Positions 26,175 through 34,838 are shown, counted from the first letter of the stretch. The stretch is 64,000 nt of DNA from Tsukamurella pseudospumae (GCF_001575205.1 NZ_LSRE01000012.1:62001-126000), one strand, 5' to 3'. Notes: a model not told the origin generated them from the letters alone. Translations and numbers: made by a program.

Positions 26175-29100
26175 TCAGTCGCGCTTGCGCTTGCCCGAGT
26201 TGAAGATCCACGGCGAGATCGGATTGCCCTGCCACTTGGTGTTGGCGGGCACGGAATCGCCACGCATCACCAGGGAGGCGGGGCCGACGGTGGCACCGTC
26301 GCCGACGGACGACGCGGGCAGCGCGACGCAGTGGGGGCCGAGCGTCGCGCCCTTGCCGAGGACGACGGTGTCCATGGCCATGATCCGGTCGTGGAACAGG
26401 TGCGTCTGGACGACGCAGCCGCGCGAGACGGTGGCGGCGTCGCCGAGGGTCACCAGGTCGGCCTCGGGCAGCCAGTAGGTCTCGCACCAGACGCCGCGGC
26501 CGATCTTCGCGCCGAGCATCCGTAGCCACAGGTTGAGGATCGGCGTGCCAGTGGCGGCGTGCGCGAACCACGGGGCGGCGACGCACTCGACGAACGCGTC
26601 GGAGAGCTCGTTGCGCCAGACGAAGGACGACCACAGCGGATGCTCCTCGCGGCCGATCCGTCCGACCACCAGCCACTTCGCCGCAGCGGCGACGCAGCAT
26701 GCGATCGCGCCGGCCACCAGTAGCGTCACGCCCGACAACAGCGCAGCGAGCCACCAGCCGACGTTGATCGCGAAGTAGTTCAACGAGACCAGTGTCGCCA
26801 GGCCGAGGCCGAAGCTGACGAACACCGCCAGCAGGCGCGCCGTCTCGACGGATCCACGGGCCATCCGCAGGCCGAGCGACGGGTTGTAGGTGAAGGTGGA
26901 GTCGGTGTTACCGGCGGTGCGGCGCAGGCGGACCGGGGGAGAGCCGAGCCACGAACTGCCGCTCTTCGCCTTCGACGGGGTGGCGCTCAGGACGGCCACC
27001 AGGCCGTCCTTCGGGACGCGACGGCCGGGCCCCGTCATTCCCGAGTTACCGAGGAATGCGCGCTTGCCGATCTTGGCCTCGTCGATGCGCATCCAGCCGC
27101 CGCCGAGCTCGTAGCTGCCGACCATCGTGTCGTCGGCGAGGAAGGACCCGTCACCGATCGTGGTGAACTTCGGAATGACCATGGCCGTGGAGATCTCGGC
27201 GTCCTTGCCCACCTTGGTGCCCAGCATGCGGAACCAGATCGGTGTCAGGAGCGAGGCGTACAGCGGGAACAGGAAGGTGCGCGCGGCGTCCATGAGCCGC
27301 TCGGTGGCCCACACCTGCCAGCCGACACGGCTGCGGACCGCGTGGTAGCCGGGCTTCATGCCGATCGCGAGCAGCCGCACGGCGATCAGCGTCAGGAGGG
27401 CGTACACGGTGAGCGAGAGGATCACGGCGATCGGCAGGATCGCCAGTCCGTGCAGCGCGGCCTCCTTGAGGAAGGCGTCATCGCGGACGAACCAGCCGAT
27501 CAGCGCGAGGCCCGCCCCGATCGCGACCATCGGCAGGCCCGCGAGCAGCACCGAGCTGACCCCGTAGACCCACACCCAGAAAGGCTTGCGCGGAGGATGT
27601 TCCGCGGGCCACGGGTGCTCGGCCTTGCCGATCTTCTCCGCGGGCGAGCCCGCCCAGTGCTGCTTCGCCTTGACCTTGCCGAACACCGCCGAGCCCGGAC
27701 CGATCTCGGCGCGCTTGCCGACCTTCGCGCCCGGCAGCAGCGTGGACCGCGCCCCGACGGACGCCTCCTCGCCGATGCTGATCTCGCCGATGTGCAGCTC
27801 GTCGCCGTCGAGGTAGTGCCCGGCGAGGTCGACCTCCGGCTCGACGGACGCGTAGTCGCCCAACTCGAGCATGCCGGTCACGGGCGGCAGGGCGTGCAGG
27901 TCCACGCCGCGGCCGATCGTCGCGCCCAGCGCGCGGGCGTAGTAGATCATCCACGGTGCGCCGGAGAGGTTCTCGGCGCCGGACGCGGCGGTGAACCGCT
28001 CGGCGATCCACAGTCGCAGGTGCTCCGGGCCGCCGCGGCGGTAGACGCCCGGCTGCAGCCCGCCCAGCAGCAGGCGGCACGCGATCACCGACAGCGTCAT
28101 CCGCCCGATCGGCGTGATGAACACCAGGAACAGCACGAGTACGGCCCACCAGTTCAGCGTGGGCAGCAGCGTCGAGCCGGTGGCCCACGCGAAGACGTTG
28201 TTCGCGATGGCCATCCAGGTCAGCCACTGCAGGCCCGTCAGGGTGGTGAGCGGGACCGACAGCACGATCTGCGCGAGCCCCGTCGACCGCGGCGTGGGCC
28301 GCACCTCGCGCGGCTCCGCGACCTCCGCGGGCCGCAGCGACTCCAGGTACGCGGCCAGGGATCCGAGCCGGGGGTGGTCGTAGAGATCGGCGACGGTGAT
28401 CGACGGGTACTGCTCGCGCAGTGCCGTGACCAGTTGCGCCGCACTGAGCGACCCGCCGCCCTCGGCGAAGAAATCGGCGTCCTCGCTCGTGATCGACGCG
28501 CCGAGGATGCCGGCCCAGCGTTCCGCGACCCACGCCGCGGTGCCGGCCAGGTCGCCCGTGTCGGTGTCGTCGGAACCGGGGAGCGGCCACGGGAGCGCGT
28601 TGCGGTCGACCTTGCCGGAGGTGCGGGTGGGCAGCTCGTCCATCAGCGCGAGCCGCGGCACCAGAGCCGCGGGGAGCTCCTTCGACAGCAGCTCGCGGGC
28701 CGCCTTGAGGTCGAAGTCGGGGTCGGTCGACGCGAGGTAGCCGACGAGCATCGACGTACCGGCCGAGTTCTTCCGCACCGCGGCGGCCGCGCCGGACACG
28801 CCCGGCAGGTTCTGCAGCGCCGTGTCGACCTCGCCGAGTTCGATGCGCCGACCGCCGACCTTCACCTGGTCGTCGGCGCGGCCCTCGAACAAGAGCCCCT
28901 CGAGCTCGAGCCGCACGAGATCGCCGGAACGGTACGCGCGATCCCACCCGAGGGTCTCCATCGGCGCGTACTTCTCGGCGTCCTTGGCCGGATCGAGGTA
29001 GCGGGCCAGGCCCACACCGCCGATCACGAGCTCGCCGGATTCGCCGACCGCGACGGGCAGCCCCGTCGCCGGATCGACGACGGCCAGGTCCCAGCCCTGC

Positions 29101-30083
29101 AGCGGCAGGCCGATCCGGACGGGGCCCTGCCCGTCGAGCGGGGCGGCGCACGCGACGACGGTGGCCTCGGTCGGACCGTAGGTGTTCCACACCTCGCGGC
29201 CGTCGACCGCGAGCCGCTGCGCCAGCTCGGGAGGGCAGGCCTCGCCGCCGAAGATCAGCAGGCGGACTGCTTCGAGTGCCTCTGCGGGCCACATCGCGGC
29301 CAGGGTCGGCACCGTCGACACCACGGAGATGTCCCGGGAGACGAGCCAGGGCCCGAGGTCCATGCCCGAGCGCACCAGCGAGCGCGGCGCGGGGACCAGG
29401 CAGGCGCCGTGGCGCCAGGCCAGCCACATCTCCTCGCAGGAGGCGTCGAAGGCGACGGACAGTCCGGCGAGCACCCGGTCGCCGGGCTTGAGGGGCTCGG
29501 CCTGCAGGAAGAGCCGGGCCTCGGCGTCGACGAAGGCCGCCGAGTTGCGGTTCGTGACGGCCACACCCTTGGGGGTGCCCGTCGAACCGGAGGTGAAGAT
29601 GATCCAGGAGTCGTCGTCGGGCGTCGGCAGGCGGTTGCCGGGCTCGGCGGTGCCGGCCTCGATCGCGGCCGCCCGTTCTTTGGTCGACGGTGCGCGCCAG
29701 AGGCCGTCGCCGGTGAAGATCGCGGCGGCGACGGCCTCGCCGAAGACGAGGTCGGCGCGTTCCTGCGGGTCGTCGGCATCGACGGGGACGTAGGCGCAGC
29801 CGGCCGCGATCGTCGAGAGGATCGCGACGTAGAGCGAGCGGTGCCCGGAGGGCATGCGGATGCCGACGCGGTCGCCCGCTGCGACGCCGCTGCGTCCGAG
29901 GAAGTCGGCACCCTCGAGGACCTCCTCCCACAGCTCGGAGTAGGTGAGGACGACGTCACCGTCGTCGATCGCGGGCGCCTCGGGATGCTCGTCGACCGAC
30001 GCCCTGAGGATGTCGATCAGGGTGCGGGGCTCGGGGGCGAGCGCGGAGAGCAGGTACTGCGGGGGGATCTCGTGCGGGACCAC
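26175..30083 (-). CDS. Pls/PosA-family membrane nonribosomal peptide synthetase
   Basis: The 1,302-residue protein has an adenylation domain (about 1-510) with FTSGSTGTPKGVAVTNRNS, NTYGPTEATVVACAAP and RSGDLVRLELEGLLFEGRAD. A carrier domain follows (FFAEGGGSLSAAQL; phosphopantetheine Ser). The rest alternates hydrophobic helices (TLNWWAVLVLFLVFITPIGR and others) with left-handed-helix-like segments (IGEEASVGARSTLLPGAKVG, VVLGKGATLGPHCVALPASS). This is the A-T-TM-C layout of epsilon-poly-lysine synthetase Pls, which joins one amino acid into short homopolymers. No condensation or thioesterase domain of classical type is present. The monomer is not deducible. Start GTG 30083. Confidence 0.88.
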   Translation of the reverse strand: MVPHEIPPQYLLSALAPEPRTLIDILRASVDEHPEAPAIDDGDVVLTYSELWEEVLEGADFLGRSGVAAGDRVGIRMPSGHRSLYVAILSTIAAGCAYVPVDADDPQERADLVFGEAVAAAIFTGDGLWRAPSTKERAAAIEAGTAEPGNRLPTPDDDSWIIFTSGSTGTPKGVAVTNRNSAAFVDAEARLFLQAEPLKPGDRVLAGLSVAFDASCEEMWLAWRHGACLVPAPRSLVRSGMDLGPWLVSRDISVVSTVPTLAAMWPAEALEAVRLLIFGGEACPPELAQRLAVDGREVWNTYGPTEATVVACAAPLDGQGPVRIGLPLQGWDLAVVDPATGLPVAVGESGELVIGGVGLARYLDPAKDAEKYAPMETLGWDRAYRSGDLVRLELEGLLFEGRADDQVKVGGRRIELGEVDTALQNLPGVSGAAAAVRKNSAGTSMLVGYLASTDPDFDLKAARELLSKELPAALVPRLALMDELPTRTSGKVDRNALPWPLPGSDDTDTGDLAGTAAWVAERWAGILGASITSEDADFFAEGGGSLSAAQLVTALREQYPSITVADLYDHPRLGSLAAYLESLRPAEVAEPREVRPTPRSTGLAQIVLSVPLTTLTGLQWLTWMAIANNVFAWATGSTLLPTLNWWAVLVLFLVFITPIGRMTLSVIACRLLLGGLQPGVYRRGGPEHLRLWIAERFTAASGAENLSGAPWMIYYARALGATIGRGVDLHALPPVTGMLELGDYASVEPEVDLAGHYLDGDELHIGEISIGEEASVGARSTLLPGAKVGKRAEIGPGSAVFGKVKAKQHWAGSPAEKIGKAEHPWPAEHPPRKPFWVWVYGVSSVLLAGLPMVAIGAGLALIGWFVRDDAFLKEAALHGLAILPIAVILSLTVYALLTLIAVRLLAIGMKPGYHAVRSRVGWQVWATERLMDAARTFLFPLYASLLTPIWFRMLGTKVGKDAEISTAMVIPKFTTIGDGSFLADDTMVGSYELGGGWMRIDEAKIGKRAFLGNSGMTGPGRRVPKDGLVAVLSATPSKAKSGSSWLGSPPVRLRRTAGNTDSTFTYNPSLGLRMARGSVETARLLAVFVSFGLGLATLVSLNYFAINVGWWLAALLSGVTLLVAGAIACCVAAAAKWLVVGRIGREEHPLWSSFVWRNELSDAFVECVAAPWFAHAATGTPILNLWLRMLGAKIGRGVWCETYWLPEADLVTLGDAATVSRGCVVQTHLFHDRIMAMDTVVLGKGATLGPHCVALPASSVGDGATVGPASLVMRGDSVPANTKWQGNPISPWIFNSGKRKRD

Positions 30084-30205
30084 GGTGGCCGACTTCCTCC
30101 GGTTAAGAGAACGGGGACGACAGAGAGCACAGAACTTCGCGTTGATTGTGTCAGGTCACAGGAATCCTGCAGCAGGGGCTTCCGGCGCTACTATGGGCGT
30201 ATTGA

Positions 30206-30219
30206 TTACCGGCCAGTAA
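30206..30219. promoter_or_regulatory. Operator-like palindrome before the esterase gene
   Basis: TTACCGGCCAGTAA is a palindrome with one mismatched pair, typical of TetR-family operators. It ends one base before the ribosome-binding site AAGGAG (30221-30226). It lies in the NRPS/esterase divergent region. Confidence 0.5.
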
Positions 30220-30234
30220 CAAGGAGTGATCGCG

Positions 30235-31203
30235 ATGGCCGTCGTCGCCCATCGAGGCCGCAGTGTGCGCGCGCTGATCGTGCTGTGGTTCGTGCGGATC
30301 GTGATGAAGACGCTGTTCCGGGTGTTCCCGATGAGCGACCGCACGCTGCCGATCCTGCGCGCTTTCGATCCCTATCTGAGTCGGGTGCCGAACTCCGTGC
30401 GGGGCGTGCGGATCGAGAAGGTCACCCTCGGCGGCGTGCCGACCGAGCGGATCGTCCCCGACGGTGACGCGGACCCCCACCCGCGCGCCGCGCTGATCTA
30501 CTTCCACGGCGGCGCGTTCATCGGCTGTGGACTGGACACCCATCGACGCATCGCGGCGCTGCTGGCCCGCGGTCTGCGGGTGCCCGTCTACAACGTCGAG
30601 TACCGCCAGTACCCCGATGGCGGCGTCGGGACGTCCGTGGCCGACGGATTCGCGGCGTACCGCGAGCTGCTGGACTCCGGTGACTTCGACAGGATCGTCG
30701 TGGCGGGCGACTCCGCCGGCGGCTTCGTCTGCGCGAAGGTCGTCGAGTACGCCGGCGAGGCCGGCATCCAGGGCCCGACGGCGTTCGCCGGGTTCTCGCC
30801 CTTCCTCGACATCAGCGCGGAGCTGCCCAGGTCGTCGCGGCACGACGCGATGCTGCCGCTCGGCAAGATCCGCAAGCTGCGGATGGTGCTCGGGCGCGGC
30901 CCGGAGCCGCTGCGTGGTCCGCAGAACATGACGACGGACGCGACCGCGCGGTACTTCCCGCCCACCATCCTGTTCGCGGCGAGCCGCGAGGCCCTCGAAC
31001 TGGATTCGCTGGAGCTGCACGCGTCGCTGGACCGCGCGGGCATCGAGAACGAGGTGCACCTCTACGACGCTCAGGTGCACGCCTTCGTCGTGAGCGCGGG
31101 CCTGACTCCCGAGTCCTGGGCCGCGTACAAGACCGCGGTGGCCTTCCTCTCCGCGCAGCTGACCGAGGCGGAGGCGGACGGCGCGCGCAGCGACGCCGCC
31201 TGA
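30235..31203 (+). CDS. HSL-family alpha/beta hydrolase (esterase/lipase)
   Basis: The 322-residue hydrolase is of the hormone-sensitive-lipase type: HGGAF oxyanion motif (YFHGGAFIGCGLDTHRR), the nucleophile GDSAGG (VVAGDSAGGFVCAKVVEYAG), and the catalytic His in LYDAQVHAFVVSAG. The hydrophobic N-terminus (RALIVLWFVRIVMKTLFRVF) may associate with the membrane. ATG 30235 has AAGGAG at ideal spacing; GTG 30226 overlaps it and is rejected. It diverges from the Pls-type synthetase, so it could act on that product or its ester, but this is inference. Confidence 0.9.
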   Translation: MAVVAHRGRSVRALIVLWFVRIVMKTLFRVFPMSDRTLPILRAFDPYLSRVPNSVRGVRIEKVTLGGVPTERIVPDGDADPHPRAALIYFHGGAFIGCGLDTHRRIAALLARGLRVPVYNVEYRQYPDGGVGTSVADGFAAYRELLDSGDFDRIVVAGDSAGGFVCAKVVEYAGEAGIQGPTAFAGFSPFLDISAELPRSSRHDAMLPLGKIRKLRMVLGRGPEPLRGPQNMTTDATARYFPPTILFAASREALELDSLELHASLDRAGIENEVHLYDAQVHAFVVSAGLTPESWAAYKTAVAFLSAQLTEAEADGARSDAA

Positions 31204-31243
31204 TCAGGCGCGCGAACAGAAGCGCATCGAGGGTTCTTCATCG

Positions 31244-31249
31244 TAAACT
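31244..31249 (+). promoter_or_regulatory. -10-like element, leaderless start of the CxC protein gene
   Basis: TAAACT ends 7 nt before ATG 31256, and there is no ribosome-binding site. Transcription would begin at or near the start codon. Confidence 0.5.
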
Positions 31250-31255
31250 CCGGGT

Positions 31256-31834
31256 ATGACTCGGCAATCGATCGTTCGCGTGCTCGCGACGGCGGCGGCC
31301 GTGGTGCTCGCGGTTCTCGGTATCGGAGTGGTGCTGCCGGGGCCGGCCGGAACCGCGTCCGCCTGCAGCTGCGGCTACGCGCCGAACGAGCCGATTCCGA
31401 CTGATCTGGTCGTCGTTCGCGGCGTGGTCGAGAAGCAACAGGTGGGTTCGCGATATGTGGATCTGCAGGTGCGAGTGACCTCGATGTACGGCGCGCCGCC
31501 GGAGCGGGTCACCGTCATCCGGGCGGAGGCTGCGACCAACTCCTCGTGTGGCGGCGAGTTCCAGGACGGGCAGACGATTCGCATGGTCGTCGAGCGTGGC
31601 GGTCCGCGCTGGGAGTATCCGACGTGCGCCAACGCGGTCTTCGGCCGCTCCGACGCCCCGGACTTCACGGGAACGCCGCCCGGTCCGGGTGCCGAGGAGC
31701 ACCGCTTGCCCGGCCCGCCGATGTCCTGGCTGCTCACCGCCACGCAATCGTGGTGGTCGCTTCCGGTGGTCGCGGTGCTGATCGTCGGGTTCGGCCTCGC
31801 GGTGGCGGCACTACGCCGGGTTCGTCGGGCCTGA
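31256..31834 (+). CDS. Secreted, membrane-anchored CxC protein of unknown function
   Basis: The 192-residue protein has a signal peptide (ATAAAVVLAVLGIGVVLPGP) cleaved near SAC, so that the mature chain would begin close to CSCGYAPNEP. It has two further Cys (SSCGGEF, YPTCANAVFG), a Pro/Gly-rich linker and a C-terminal transmembrane helix (WWSLPVVAVLIVGFGLAVAA). The CxC near the mature N-terminus and the beta-strand pattern recall netrin/TIMP-like domains. I do not recognise a named family. Its last 24 bp overlap the convergent ABC permease gene. Confidence 0.75.
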   Translation: MTRQSIVRVLATAAAVVLAVLGIGVVLPGPAGTASACSCGYAPNEPIPTDLVVVRGVVEKQQVGSRYVDLQVRVTSMYGAPPERVTVIRAEAATNSSCGGEFQDGQTIRMVVERGGPRWEYPTCANAVFGRSDAPDFTGTPPGPGAEEHRLPGPPMSWLLTATQSWWSLPVVAVLIVGFGLAVAALRRVRRA

Positions 31835-32620
31835 TCGCATTCGCCGGACTGGTCGTGGCCGCAGCCGCCCGTCTCCGACGAGTCCGACGGCGAGGAGGGC
31901 CAGACACAGCACGACGAGGTAGGTGACGGCACCGTTGGGCGACCAGGGCGGGGCGAAGATCAGGTCCTGCCCGCTCGCGTACACGGCGTTGAGGAAGGGC
32001 ATGTACCGCTGGGCGCTCGCGGCACCGGGGATCAGCGCGACGCCCGGCTCGACGATCTCGGCCCATCCGACGACGGTGACCATGGCCGCGATCGGGTGCC
32101 GGAGCAGGAGCGCGACGCCGATCGCGGCGCCGACGAGGAGGAACGCCGTGATGCCGCCCACCAGGACCATCCGCACGCCCGTGGCGCTCGCCAATCGCAC
32201 GTCGCCGTAGACACGAGGGAAGGCGAGTGGCAGCGCGGCGAGGGCGACCGCGGTCGGGACCGCGGTCGCGGCTGCGGCGAACCCGCCGAACACCAGCCAC
32301 CGGGCCCCGGCTCCGACGGCCGGGTTCGGGATCAGGAAGTGGTCCCACTCCCGGCGCGCCGAGCCCGCCGTGGCGTACGCCGCGACTGCGCAGCACGCCA
32401 CCGGAGTCAGTGACAGTAGCCAGTACGCGGAATTCGTCGTCGAGACCGCTGTGACCTGGACGGTCGACGCGATCCGTGCGACATGTTCCGCCAGCGCCGC
32501 GACTGCCACGGTCACCGCGGCCGGGCCCACGATCGCGAGGGTCAGCAGCGCCGCACCCGCGCCGCGCAGCCCGCCGATACGCACGACCTCCGCGCGGGCG
32601 GCGATCGCGAGCGCCGTCAC
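31811..32620 (-). CDS. ABC transporter permease (ABC-2-like)
   Basis: The 269-residue polytopic membrane protein has about six hydrophobic segments (for example GAALLTLAIVGPAAVTVAVA, WLVFGGFAAAATAVPTAVAL, VLVGGITAFLLVGAAIGVAL, YLVVLCLALLAVGLVG). It starts at GTG 32620, overlapping the ATPase gene by GTGA. It forms an exporter with the ATPase at 32617-33282. The substrate is unknown. The preceding secreted Mtb12-like gene is in the same operon. Confidence 0.85.
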   Translation of the reverse strand: MTALAIAARAEVVRIGGLRGAGAALLTLAIVGPAAVTVAVAALAEHVARIASTVQVTAVSTTNSAYWLLSLTPVACCAVAAYATAGSARREWDHFLIPNPAVGAGARWLVFGGFAAAATAVPTAVALAALPLAFPRVYGDVRLASATGVRMVLVGGITAFLLVGAAIGVALLLRHPIAAMVTVVGWAEIVEPGVALIPGAASAQRYMPFLNAVYASGQDLIFAPPWSPNGAVTYLVVLCLALLAVGLVGDGRLRPRPVRRMRSGPTNPA

Positions 32621-33282
32621 GCGGACTCGCCGATCATGCGCAGGTACGCGGCCTCGAGGGAGGCTCCGTCGGCGAAGTCCGACGGGAGGTGCTCCCCGAC
32701 GATGCGCCCGCCCGCGAGCACCGCGAGCCGGTCGCCGGTGCGCAGCGCCTCGTCGAGGTGGTGCGTCGCGACGAGCACGCTCGCGCCGCGGCCGGTGAGG
32801 TCTGCGAGGACGTCGCGAAACCACAGTGCCGCGTCGATGTCGAGGCCGTTGAGGGGTTCGTCGAAGACGACGGTGCCCGCGCCGGGGAGTAGGGCCGCAG
32901 CGACCGCGACGCGCTGTCGCCAGCCCAGGGACAGGGCACCGATTCTGGTGTCGGCCGCCCCGTCGAGGCCGGCCTCGCCGAGCACGTCGTCCACGCGTGC
33001 CCGCGGGCACCCCGAACCCGCGGCGATCCAGCGCAGGTGGCGGCGCACGGTGTGCCCGGGATCGGCGGTGTCCGGGCCCAGGTGCAGGCCGATGTCGCCG
33101 CCCGGGTCGACGGTGCCGGCGCTGGGACGGACGAGGCCGGCGATGGCACGGAGCAATGTCGACTTGCCGGCACCGTTGCGTCCGAGCAGGTAGGTCACGG
33201 CACCGTCGGGGACGGCGAGCGTGACGCCCTGCAGGACCGGGCGCCGGGCGCGGTGCACCCGCAGCTCGTGGACCGAGATCAT
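32617..33282 (-). CDS. ABC transporter ATP-binding protein
   Basis: The 221-residue ATPase carries Walker A (GRNGAGKST), a degenerate signature (LSLGWRQR in place of LSGGQ), Walker B (GTVVFDEPLNGLD) and an H-loop (VATHHLDEAL). ATG 33282 overlaps the stop of the upstream secreted protein gene (TGATG). It pairs with the permease downstream as a two-component exporter of the ABC-2 type. Confidence 0.93.
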   Translation of the reverse strand: MISVHELRVHRARRPVLQGVTLAVPDGAVTYLLGRNGAGKSTLLRAIAGLVRPSAGTVDPGGDIGLHLGPDTADPGHTVRRHLRWIAAGSGCPRARVDDVLGEAGLDGAADTRIGALSLGWRQRVAVAAALLPGAGTVVFDEPLNGLDIDAALWFRDVLADLTGRGASVLVATHHLDEALRTGDRLAVLAGGRIVGEHLPSDFADGASLEAAYLRMIGESA

Positions 33283-33746
33283 CAGGCGTTGCAGAAGATG
33301 GGCAGGCCGACGGCCTTGACGCCCTCGCACATCGAGCTCGAGGCGAGCTTCCAGTTGCCGCCCTCGCGGACGAAGTCGACCTTCATCCGGACGGTGGGGA
33401 TGCCGACCGAGCTCGCTGTCAGGTTCCCGGTGACCCGATCGCCGTTGCGCGCCAGCGGGCCCGTCACCTCGCTGGAACCGCGCGGCGCGCGGAACAGGCC
33501 CAGGGTGTAGACGGTGCGGGGCACGACGACCGAGGACATGCCGCCCTCGACGTTGGCGGCCTTGTCGGCGTCGCTGGCGGGTGTCGTGACGATGAACTGC
33601 ACCAGGTCGTTCAGCTCGGCCGCGGTGGGATTCTCCGAGGTGACGCGGAATCCGGCGCCGGGGGCGGCCAGGGCGGGAGCGGCGGGCACGAGCGCGCTGA
33701 GGGCCAGGAGCGTGGCGGCGACGGTGCGCGGGCGGATGGTCGGCAT
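33282..33746 (-). CDS. Secreted Mtb12/CFP2-like protein
   Basis: The 154-residue protein begins MPTIRPRTVAATLLALSALV with an Ala-rich signal peptide ending near APALA-APG. The mature part resembles the mycobacterial low-molecular-weight antigen Mtb12 (CFP2): AELNDLVQFIVTT, VEGG, and VDFVREGGNWKLASSSMCEG near the end. The function of that family is unknown. ATG 33746 has AGAGGAA 3 bp upstream. It heads an operon with the ABC exporter, and an IdeR-like box lies 64 bp upstream. Confidence 0.8.
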   Translation of the reverse strand: MPTIRPRTVAATLLALSALVPAAPALAAPGAGFRVTSENPTAAELNDLVQFIVTTPASDADKAANVEGGMSSVVVPRTVYTLGLFRAPRGSSEVTGPLARNGDRVTGNLTASSVGIPTVRMKVDFVREGGNWKLASSSMCEGVKAVGLPIFCNA

Positions 33747-33809
33747 CGGTTCCTCTCTTACCGGGCGACGGCCGCCCGGATAAAAAGGAGTCTGACTCAT
33801 TCAAATAAT

Positions 33810-33828
33810 TTAGGCAAGGCTCGCCTTG
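33810..33828. promoter_or_regulatory. IdeR/DtxR-like box upstream of the Mtb12-like operon
   Basis: TTAGGCAAGGCTCGCCTTG agrees with TTAGGTTAGGCTAACCTAA at 13 of 19 positions and is itself palindromic (AAGGC-TC-GCCTT). Iron-dependent repression of the exporter operon is predicted. Confidence 0.6.
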
Positions 33829-33840
33829 TGGAGATGTCGA

Positions 33841-34524
33841 TCACACGCTGTGGGTCGCCATCGGGGCCAGGCGGACGCCGATCGCGCAGTCGCCGTGGGG
33901 ATCCGGCTGCACGCGCACCACGTACTGCGAGCCGAGCGAAGGAGAGGCGATCGCCAGAGCCTGCTCGACGGCGCCGCGGACCACCCCGCGTGCGACCTCG
34001 GGGGAGCCGCTCGCCAGGCTCTGCAGCGGGCACGCGCAGATCTGCAGCGTATGCGTGCCGAACGCGCTGGTCGTGGACTCGATCTCGAAGCCGAGGGCGC
34101 GCAGGATCGCGCCCGCGACGGCCGTGGGGTCCGGCAGGCCGTCGGACGGCGCGACGACGGCGCGCGACGCGGCCCACAGTCGGCCGGCGTCGGCCGCCGC
34201 CCGCTCCCGGAGCTCGGGCGTGGGCCCGAGCTGCGCGAGGAGCAGTCCGAGGAGCTCTCCGGTGGGCGCCTGCGGGCGGGCGGCATAGGTGACGCGCGGC
34301 CGGCCGACGGTGCGCCGCTTGTCCGGGGCGGTCTCGACCAGGCCGGACTCCACCAGTTTGGTCAGGTGGAACCGGGCCGTGCTCACGTGGACGTCGAGCG
34401 CGTCGGCGACCTCCGTGGCGGTCATCGGGCCCCTCGTGCGCACGAGTGTCAGCACCCCGCCGCGTCCCGCCGACTCCATGCGCATGACCTCCCGGACTCT
34501 CTCGCCCGGGGCCCGGGCGCTCAC
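33841..34524 (-). CDS. Winged-helix regulator with C-terminal Cys motif
   Basis: The 227-residue protein has an ArsR/SufR-type winged helix (RGPMTATEVADALDVHVSTA, RFHLTKLVESGLVETAPDK, RRTVGRPRVTYAA) and a C-terminal domain with CACPLQSLA and, near the end, PHGDCAIGVRL. Its Cys triplet could bind a metal or Fe-S cluster, as in SufR, but the spacing is not the classical one. GTG 34524 overlaps the cupin stop (GTGA). It closes a methyltransferase-cupin-regulator operon preceded by an IdeR-like box and may sense iron or cluster status. Confidence 0.78.
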   Translation of the reverse strand: MSARAPGERVREVMRMESAGRGGVLTLVRTRGPMTATEVADALDVHVSTARFHLTKLVESGLVETAPDKRRTVGRPRVTYAARPQAPTGELLGLLLAQLGPTPELRERAAADAGRLWAASRAVVAPSDGLPDPTAVAGAILRALGFEIESTTSAFGTHTLQICACPLQSLASGSPEVARGVVRGAVEQALAIASPSLGSQYVVRVQPDPHGDCAIGVRLAPMATHSV

Positions 34525-34838
34525 CCCACCAGTATGAGGGTGACGTCGGCGGCGGTGACCGCGGTGAGGGAGTGTGGGACGCGCTCGTCGATCTGGACCG
34601 CCCGCCCGGGCTCGAGAGCGACCACGTCGCCGTCGATCTCGACGGTGACGGTGCCGCGTTGCCCGAGGAGCACGATCGGCCGGGGCGCGCTGTGCCCGGG
34701 CATGCTCTGGCCTGCGGCGAAGGTGATCTGGATGATGCGTGCGGCGTCGGTGCGCTGCCGCAGCTTCACATCGGGGGCGTCGCCGGCCTTCGGGGTCCCC
34801 TCGGCGAGCCCGTCGACCTCGGCCCAGCCCGCGCTCAC
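34521..34838 (-). CDS. Small cupin-domain protein
   Basis: The 105-residue single-domain cupin has the two conserved motif regions around FAAGQSMPGHSAPRPIVLLG and ALEPGRAVQIDERVPHSLTA, the latter with the His of motif 2. Expected metal-binding His residues are only partly present. GTG 34838 overlaps the methyltransferase stop by GTGA and the gene in turn overlaps the regulator gene by GTGA. Its role is probably to bind a small molecule or metal for the operon. Confidence 0.8.
   Translation of the reverse strand: MSAGWAEVDGLAEGTPKAGDAPDVKLRQRTDAARIIQITFAAGQSMPGHSAPRPIVLLGQRGTVTVEIDGDVVALEPGRAVQIDERVPHSLTAVTAADVTLILVG

Noticed and set aside
26068-26263. Small minus-strand protein crossing repeat A
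   Set aside because: Its similarity to a frame over repeat B is explained by the DNA repeat in all frames, not by coding constraint.
30226-30234. GTG 30226 as start of the esterase
   Set aside because: It overlaps the ribosome-binding site AAGGAG, which is correctly spaced for ATG 30235.
27342-30467. 1,041-codon plus-strand frame
   Set aside because: Antisense to the Pls-type synthetase, composed of Arg/Gly/Asp-rich sequence without motifs.
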